DNA of 64,000 nucleotides from Planococcus citri (lineage: Eukaryota > Arthropoda > Insecta > Hemiptera > Pseudococcidae): the NCBI RefSeq assembly GCF_950023065.1, contig NC_088678.1, positions 23,860,580 through 23,924,579 on the forward strand, given 5' to 3'. Position 1 is the stretch's first letter, and every line of letters begins with the position of its first letter. A program made the position numbers and the translations under genes. The notes below the pieces were generated by a model. It made no database searches. It was not told the origin of the DNA and saw only the letters and a list, made by a program, of their open reading frames with translations. This document shows, piece by piece, positions 57,135 through 64,000 of this stretch.

Positions 57135-58177
57135 GATCTCTTAGACTTCGTTTCGATGTAGTTCAAACTGAAATTAGAATTAAAAATTAAAAATACGATA
57201 CGTTTGGCTGCTTTGAATTTCCACTAAGTACGAACTTTTCAGAGGTAATTTTAAACTTCATTTTTCAAAATTAGAGCTGAATAATCATACAAACTAGATT
57301 ACCTGAATAACTAGCTGAAAGCTGCGAGAGAAACAGAAGATTTGCCAAGGATTATAAACTAAATCATACACACGAAGTTTCAAAAATCAAAATTAATTTT
57401 TTCTCATTTTTTACTCAAATTTTGAGTTGATAAGAATGTTGTTTTTGTTGCATTTGTTGTTGAGCTGAATTGTGTCAGTCGCATTTCATGGAAGCCAAAA
57501 AGGAATAACATAAGGGTTTCCCAAATTGATTTGCTCTTATCTTGATTTTTTTTCAATAAACTTTTTTCAGCCAATCAGCCATAAATAAACATGCAAAAAA
57601 TACATAGCCAATAATTTTTACTTTCTAAAAAATTTTGAGAACCAAAAAAATTTGGAAAAATTCATGAAAAATTTGTTGGAATTCGGCTTATGCAAATGAC
57701 ACAATTCAGGTCAAGCTATGTTAGACGGACAATACGTTTATTACGAAATAAGAAATACACTAGCGATGCGCCAAAGACCGCGCAATTGAAATTTGAATTT
57801 TTTCTCTTCATCTAATATCTTCAATTCTTCATCATATTACCAGTGAATGTAGTAAAAAATAAAAATAATGTACTTCAATCTTCAAAAAAATGATATTATT
57901 CTGGTGTTTTTTCTGCATAAAATCAAATTTTAAAAAACACTAAGTAAGAGGAATATTTTTATAAGATAGATAAGCAAAAATATAAGATGAAAACTGAAGC
58001 TTAAAAAAATAGAAAAAAAAACTAGGTAATAAGTAGGATAAAAATGATCACATTAATCAGACTTCAGACATTTTGCAAGAAAAAAAAACTAATCTAGGTT
58101 TCAAGTAAAAAACGTAAAAACTAACAATGATAAATCACCTTCAATTGCGGTAACAAGGCTCAGCAGCCTGAAAAACA
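57135..58177. other. Spacer of the tandem duplication
   Basis: 57760-57940 (GATGCGCCAAAGACCGCGCAATTGA ..., TTTTTTCTGCATAAAATC) parallels 59670-59800, so the flanks were duplicated with the genes. No other gene is seen. Confidence 0.55.
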
Positions 58178-59269
58178 TCACTTAGTGCCGGAGCCGGAAG
58201 CATCAGATAAACGTGAAAAAGCTGCATTACACACTTCGTTCAGTAGCTGAGGATACATCGGCATAATGTTGTTCCAAGCCCTCGAATTCTTTATTTCGGC
58301 TGTTTTAGTTAATATAAAATCAATCACCTTCGATTTTAATTCATTCTCATGATACAGGTCCGCCAACACCAATAAATTCGGCGCATTATCAACTGATATT
58401 GACTTGGAAATCGTTTTTAAGCAAATTTTCTTTAGTTGATCGATATCGTACTTATCAGCAGCTGCCAATAAGCCGTCTGCTAATTTATCCACGTTTTCAC
58501 ACTGACCAGTGTAAATAAATTTCAAGATTTCATTCATAACATCTTCTTTTACATCAGTGATTTCTGCACGATTTAGTTCATTTTCTTTCATACCGCTTTC
58601 GAACATTTTGGCGAAATAATCACTTCTCGCAGCTAAAATAACTTTATGTACTGGGTAATCCTTTCCTTGTACTGAAATCGTGAAGTCCGAAAACTTATGA
58701 TTCTCCAGCATGGATGCGAAATTTTCGGAATAATTTTGGAGATGAGCGGTATTGCACCCACGGAAAATGTCAGCTAAACTTCCTTCGTCCATTTTGAAAT
58801 ACATTAATTGGAGTGAAATGGTTAACGAATCATTCGGTATCAATTTATAGAAAACTTCGTCTTTCTTGACAAAATCGTGCCAGCCTAGATTATCTTTATC
58901 GCTACTCAATTCAGAATACAGGAAATTTGAACTATAAATTACATGCTGCGCGTTATTCAACAAGGAGAAGCTGAATTTCGAGAATGCTCTTAGGCATTTG
59001 CTATTTCTGTTTAGATGTAAACCGAATCCTATAGAATCATTACATAGCGTCTCCATGTCAAAGACATTTCCGAGTTCCAAATGCCACTGACAATCATCAT
59101 TTATATGAACTGAAAATGTAGGAGATTTAAGGGTTGAGGGGTTTTCTGCAAGAACAATCCTGAAATGATCCACTTTCCAAATATACTTGAGTTCATCAAT
59201 CTGGACCGTACTACACCAGCAACTCTCGGCAGATGTGAAAGCTGAACGGCTACACCGACTCGCCAACAT
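58178..59269 (-). CDS. MATH-BTB (SPOP/TDPOZ-like) protein, clade B, tandem copy b
   Basis: It is 363 aa from the ATG at 59269, with a 5'-UTR intron acceptor ATTTCAG near 59375. CWCSTV precedes MATH (about 25-160; LGWHDFVKKDEVFYK). BTB (FSDFTISV, YPVHKVILAARSDYFAKMF, FIYTGQCENVDKLADGLLAAADKY) and BACK/3-box (TISKSISVDNAPNLLVLADLY, VIDFILTKTAEIKN) follow, with the tail DASGSGTK. BTB and BACK are almost identical to copy a while MATH differs more. Family role: Cullin-3 substrate adaptor. Confidence 0.92.
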   Translation of the reverse strand: MLASRCSRSAFTSAESCWCSTVQIDELKYIWKVDHFRIVLAENPSTLKSPTFSVHINDDCQWHLELGNVFDMETLCNDSIGFGLHLNRNSKCLRAFSKFSFSLLNNAQHVIYSSNFLYSELSSDKDNLGWHDFVKKDEVFYKLIPNDSLTISLQLMYFKMDEGSLADIFRGCNTAHLQNYSENFASMLENHKFSDFTISVQGKDYPVHKVILAARSDYFAKMFESGMKENELNRAEITDVKEDVMNEILKFIYTGQCENVDKLADGLLAAADKYDIDQLKKICLKTISKSISVDNAPNLLVLADLYHENELKSKVIDFILTKTAEIKNSRAWNNIMPMYPQLLNEVCNAAFSRLSDASGSGTK

Positions 59270-61864
59270 GCTGATTTAAAATCAATTTTCGTATAAATGC
59301 TTGATCTATTTACATGGAGATTGAACACGCGCTTTATATTCTTTAATCTCCTCAGCGTTTCGACGTTCTTCAAACTGAAATTACATCAAATATCATAAGT
59401 TCGGATGTTTTTAATTTTCACTAAGCACAAGCTTCATTATTCAAAATTAATGCTGATACTTAACTATACAAACTAAACTACGAACGTTACCTGAATAATT
59501 AGCTAAAAGCTGCGAGAGAAATAGAAGATTTGCCAAGTATTACTCGTATCAAATTGGAAAGAAACAATTGAAACTTTGAAAGGAATCAAAAATAATTTCA
59601 TTCTCGATATCTCGATCTTGCTAATTGTTGATTTGATAAGAATTCTGTTTTACAAAAATACGAAATACACTGCAGATGCGCCAAAAACCGCGCAATTGAA
59701 TTCTTTTCATCACATCACCAGTGACCGAAGTAAAAATGTACTTACAAAAAAATGACATTTTTGTGTTTTTTCTGCATAAAATCGCATTGTAAAAAACAAA
59801 GACAAGTAATTTTTAAAAATCATAAGATGACAGTTTTTCTTTTTGAGCAATAAACTCAAAAACCGCCCTAAAAAACGAAAATTTCAAACAATTTTTTTTG
59901 AAACATTGGTTCTTTGTGTAATCGTCTTGTTCATCGTTCTCTCCCAATCCCAATCGATTATTGACCGACTTGTTGCGTGTCTTGATCCTTTCGATTTCGA
60001 AGCGTTTTTCTTGTTTTGATCGTGATTTCTAAATTCGCGATTAGTTGTATTGTATTGTGTTATTTTCGGCGTAATGAGTTCAATAACTCCGGTAAATCGT
60101 AATTATTTTCGCGTAATTTTATCGCAGTGAAGTACGGTATAAATGTTTAGTTTAATTTTTAATTAATAACGTGCGTGGATTAGTAGTTCGGTAAGGTGGT
60201 GATTGTTTATCGACTAATAACAACGATCTAATTTTACAATTTGGTGTTATTGGGGCGTTACGTTACTGATCCTTCCTTCAACGATGTTTTAGCAGTTATT
60301 TTCAAAAAACAGTTTCCTGGTGAGTATACTTCGTATTGCATATATTTTGTTCTTCTTTCTAGATCTTATTTTGAAATTCTAGCTAACGTTGGACAAAGTC
60401 CTCAGATGCAATCCAATCAGATCCATGAATTTATCAGTTACTCGGTTATACGTATTTGTCTATGTTTCAAAAATCACGTACTTCTGCAAGTATTCCCAAA
60501 TTTTCTCAATTTTCTGGTCTAATGACAACAAAGAAATGAGTACTGTTTGCGATTCCTTCAATTCTGACGATGCACGATCAAGTATTCGAGTAAAAACCAA
60601 CCATGATTCAGCAATATGTTTCGTAATAAATCATTTATCCGCAGTTTAAAAAACTTAATAATAGTCTCTCTTATCATATCGTTAAATTTATCTTTTTGAT
60701 AGTTCCATTTCATTACTTACTGAGTGTATTCACGTAACTCGTAGCTACAATACAAAAATATTGTATGTAGTAATCCATCATCAAAAATATCCTCATACGT
60801 ACACCCTGAAAAAATACATTTGAATTTGAAGACGTTTTCAATTTTCATGTTTTGAAAAATTGAAAGTTGAGATATACTACATGGAGATTCAACAATTTTA
60901 GACGAACAATGTAGTTGTAGATTTCATTCTAATTGAGTATTGTTATTTAATTACTGTATGTAATTTTGAACGTCTTACTCACTCTATTCTAATCTACATT
61001 ATGTACGATGTAGCATTAATTATTTCCCCCCACCTGTCAACCGGCATGCGGGTTCTTCGAATAAATAATTGTATGTCTGCATTATATCCAGTCGTTAAAC
61101 TATGCAACCTCGTATATTGTAACATGTGCATACCTCAGATACCTGGTTCAATTACAAATATCTCAGCTATTCTTCAAAGAAATGATTTGACATCTTAAAC
61201 TTCAACCAATCCCTGTATATTAGGATAATAATTTCAACTGAAACATTCAATCATCATGAAAATACCCATCTTTCTATTTGTCGATAATATATCCACTTGT
61301 CTACACGATGATAAAAATTACACGACGATGAGTATGACTCATCCTCAGTTACTTTTTAATTCCGAGATAACAGTTCAGCCAGTGCCAGTGTTTCCTAGTT
61401 TTCATCAAACTCGATCTTATGGTACTATAAACGTTATTACGAACACCATTAATATGGTTTAGTAACGTCCTACATCGTGTACACTCATGTTAACACTCAT
61501 AAACAGGTTGTACAACTTTTTACACTCGAGTTGAAATTCACATGCAGTGAATTAGTGACTATGAGAGATTGAACGTTTTTGCAGTATGCACAAAGACGAT
61601 TAACTGTTTCATAAGCTTATTTCTAAACAACATAGACGGATATTGGCTGAGTAAAAATAATGTCATTAAACTCTCGAGTCTCGAATGTCTGAGCTGCAAA
61701 AATACGTAGTTTATTTGAGGTATTCAACTTCAAGATGCTGTCATTACGATCATATATTCTAAACATGTCGTAAAATAGAATACTAATTGAAATAGTACTG
61801 CTGCTGGTAATTTTAAACGAAAAACAAAATAATTAACAGACGTCTAATTGAAGTACCGAGTACA
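59270..61864. other. Intergenic; possible promoter/5' exon of a + strand gene
   Basis: The duplication unit ends near 59830. At about 59920-60330 the base composition becomes richer in CG dinucleotides (TTTCGATTTCGAAGCG, AATTCGCGATTAG) and a good donor, TCCTG/GTGAGTAT, lies at about 60321, as in a transcription start region with a 5'-UTR exon. No domain is encoded. The remaining small frames are unsupported. Confidence 0.35.
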
Positions 61865-62584
61865 ATATATGTGACGCGGTACGACAAAATCGACCTTCCG
61901 TCTGAAAAAATTATTTTTCACTTTTTGACGGATTTTTGGTACTTGGACATTCAAAAATCATTTAAAACCACCCAGAAGTCCCTACGATTTGCATAGCTCC
62001 ATATACGGGGTAATCCAGTCAGAAGTATGCTCATTTTTCTGACTTTTTTGATTTTTTTTTGATTTTTTCATTATTTCAATTTTTAAATCGATCTGGAGGC
62101 GAAACAAAGCGTTCTACGAGAAAAATACATCAAGCAAAGTTGTAGAGAATTAAATTTCCAAAAACCTATAACAGGTTTATTTTTCTCCTAAATGCATAGT
62201 TTTTCCGTTTTTCTCAAAAAACAGAAATTTTATGGTAATCATCATGAGGTTTTTGTTTCTCGTAGAACGCTTTGTTTCGCCTCCAGATCGATTTCAAAAT
62301 TGAAATAATGAAAAAATAAAATAAAAAATTGAAAAAATGAGCGCAATCACGACTGAGCCCCCTGTATCAATGTAAATAACCATTTTGCCCAGTGATATTC
62401 ACACAAAAACAGGCAAGAAACGTTATCCAAGACTATGTTTAGCTCAGTTTAGCCGGAGAACGCGATTAGAGCGCAAGCGCTTCCGCTAAACGAGCAGAAC
62501 TGGACTGAAAACTTTAACCCCCCATAACTCAAAAACTTGTTTTCAGACGGAAGGTCGATTTTGTCGTGCCGCGTCACATATATT
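61865..62584. repeat. Palindromic element with TATATGTGACGCGG ends
   Basis: The left end AATATATGTGACGCGG, then ACGACAAAATCGACCTTCCG, returns inverted at the right. An inner pair, GATCTGGAGGCGAAACAAAGC, is inverted at 62270-62295. The 720-bp body has no frame of interest. Flanking bases are ATATAT-like, so the target duplication is unclear. Probably a non-autonomous DNA element. Confidence 0.75.
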
Positions 62585-62781
62585 TTTTCTTTTTAAAATC
62601 GCCTATTTATCGTCGAAAGTAAATAGTCATGTATCAGTAACTTCGTGGAATCTTTTTTGACGATTGATTTTTACGCTAATATACGTTATAACTTATAATG
62701 TACCTACTTATGACTAGCTATGAATGATGACCTTGTGTTCGTTAAATAATCGAATATCGTTTTTTTCTTCTGTTTTTTTAG

Positions 62782-62871
62782 TTCGTCAGCGTCTGATCGG
62801 GCAATAGAGCCGTTATGGATGACGATAATAGCAGTGACTCGTGCACCGAATCCCGGATACCATACTTGAGG
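62782..62871 (+). CDS. Candidate first coding exon of a + strand gene running off the window
   Basis: After a T-rich tract and acceptor TTTTTTTAG (62773-62781), an ATG at 62815 opens MDDDNSSDSCTESRIPYLR and reaches a possible donor AGG/GTGTGT at 62871. The acidic, Ser-rich start looks protein-like, and the CG-rich region at 59.9-60.3 kb could be its 5'-UTR exon. I do not recognise the protein and no second coding exon is visible, so chance is a real alternative. Confidence 0.28.
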
Positions 62872-63399
62872 GTGTGTATTTTTACTTTCTATATGAGAAT
62901 ATCTACAGGATGAGATGATTTTAAACACAGATATAAAAGAGAGAGAATAATTTCTAGATTATTTTATTCAATTTTGAATGATTTTTCGATCTATTTTTGG
63001 CAGAAATCGATATTTTAAAGTCGTATGCTCGTTGCTCGTAAATTACTATGAATATACTTACTTTAAAAATGTTTGATGTTGACAAACTTTCATGTTGCAT
63101 TATTAGTGCTCGAAACAAAGAAGAATTAAAAGCTTAATAAATATACAGACCTCCTACACTCCTACAGTACAGATAACATTTTTATCTGAGTAATGTAAGC
63201 CATGATAAATCGAATGATCTAAACTTGGTTAAATTGAAAGATGAATGGGGTTTCAATAAGTGCGAGTAGATAAGTTATTATCACAAATAATTCGTTGTTT
63301 TTCTTAGAAACATCTGACTCATTTGGAATTGGAATTTTTGTGAATTAATGTATATCGTAAATCAGTTGAAAAATTTAAACGCCATGGGAGTGCGGGTGA

Positions 63400-64000
63400 T
63401 ATGGAAACTACTAATTGTATCACTGTTGATAAGTTATCTACCCTTTTAAATGCGGCTCTCCTCGTTAAAATTTTTTTAACAAGTTGCCTTGCAGTTTTGC
63501 TTTTTGCTAAAATTGTCAAAGTTTTTGTTGTGAGCAGATCGCTTTTTAGGAAAATTACTACGTACTTCTCACTTTTTCCGCAAAAATTGTCAACAATTCC
63601 CGATTGTTAGCAAAATTGTCAAAAAGTTTTACTCTTTTTTTTTTACCAAAAACTGCTCGAAGAAGTCCTGCCTTTAGCTAAAATTGCTGTCAAAGTCTCG
63701 TTTTTTGCCAAAAATTAAGATTGTGGTGCTTTTGCAAAAAAAAAATGTCACTCTTTTCTGAAAATTGTCCGCATGTGTTGTTTTTTTTACCAGAAATAAT
63801 TACAAAATTCTCACTTTGTTGCTCAAAATTGCTAAAAAACCGACTTTTTTACCTAAATGTTGCGAAATAAAATTTTTTATGAAAAATTCCGAAACCGTAT
63901 CATTTTTTGGCACCATAATTGTCAGAAAGTCCTGCTTTTTGTTAAAGCTGCACAAGTTTCTATCGAGAGTTCCATTTTTGGATTTTAAATAATTTTGAAA
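63400..64000. repeat. Degenerate tandem repeat (TTTTTGC-AAAATTGTCAAAG words)
   Basis: About ten spaced copies of GC(T/A/C)AAAATTGTCAAAG-like and TTTTTGCCAAAAATT words, period roughly 35-50 bp, reach the window end. Low-complexity; the frames seen here are unlikely to be genes. Confidence 0.6.

Overview
The window is eukaryotic and AT-rich, with spliced genes using GT-AG introns, insect-type odorant-binding proteins, Ty1/copia elements and many foldback or hAT-like MITEs. The recurrent TAGGTACCTAC-type words, the expanded MATH-BTB (SPOP/TDPOZ-like) family and the element types suggest a plant-sap-feeding hemipteran such as a mealybug, scale insect or aphid relative. That placement is inference; no diagnostic marker such as rRNA or a mitochondrial gene is present.

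Left part (1-23.1 kb). The last five exons of a 4-coumarate-CoA-ligase/luciferase-like acyl-CoA synthetase lie on + (1056-2398); its 5' exons are outside the window. Two odorant-binding protein (OBP) genes follow on - and were assembled here exon by exon: a classic six-cysteine OBP (7927-14881, six exons, 145 aa) and a paralogue (21948-23064, five exons, 137 aa) that has lost C4 and C6, the partners of one disulfide. The 5.8-kb first intron of the first OBP holds a decayed non-LTR retrotransposon with two hAT-like MITEs in it, each with a perfect 8-bp target duplication.

Middle and right part (24-59.3 kb). Six intact MATH-BTB genes and two MATH-BTB pseudogene fragments all lie on -. They form two groups. 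Clade A (24147-26666, 27705-29929) has no usable Met in its main exon before the MATH fold. It is completed by a separate upstream exon that encodes a secretory signal peptide, spliced in phase 0 in both copies. These are therefore predicted to be secreted or ER-targeted versions of what is normally a cytosolic/nuclear Cullin-3 substrate adaptor, and this is the most interesting signal in the window. Clade B (34.3, 47.6, 56.1, 58.2 kb) starts at a Met just downstream of a 5'-UTR intron, has no signal peptide and shares a CxCSTV motif before MATH.

Two young copia elements interrupt the array. The first (37716-44109, -) has 423-bp LTRs, GAAAG duplications and one open 1619-aa gag-pol; it sits inside a foldback element and itself carries a hAT-like MITE that replaced the end of pol. 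The second (49824-55608, +) has 225-bp LTRs, CAAAA duplications, a +1 frame break inside integrase and a 306-bp foldback insertion before its 3' LTR. Three copies of a 1.4-1.8 kb palindromic element with TAGTCGGGG ends, plus unrelated palindromes at 31.6-33.6 and 61.9-62.6 kb, make up much of the rest. At the far right there is a weak candidate first coding exon of another + gene. No rRNA, tRNA or CRISPR array was recognised.
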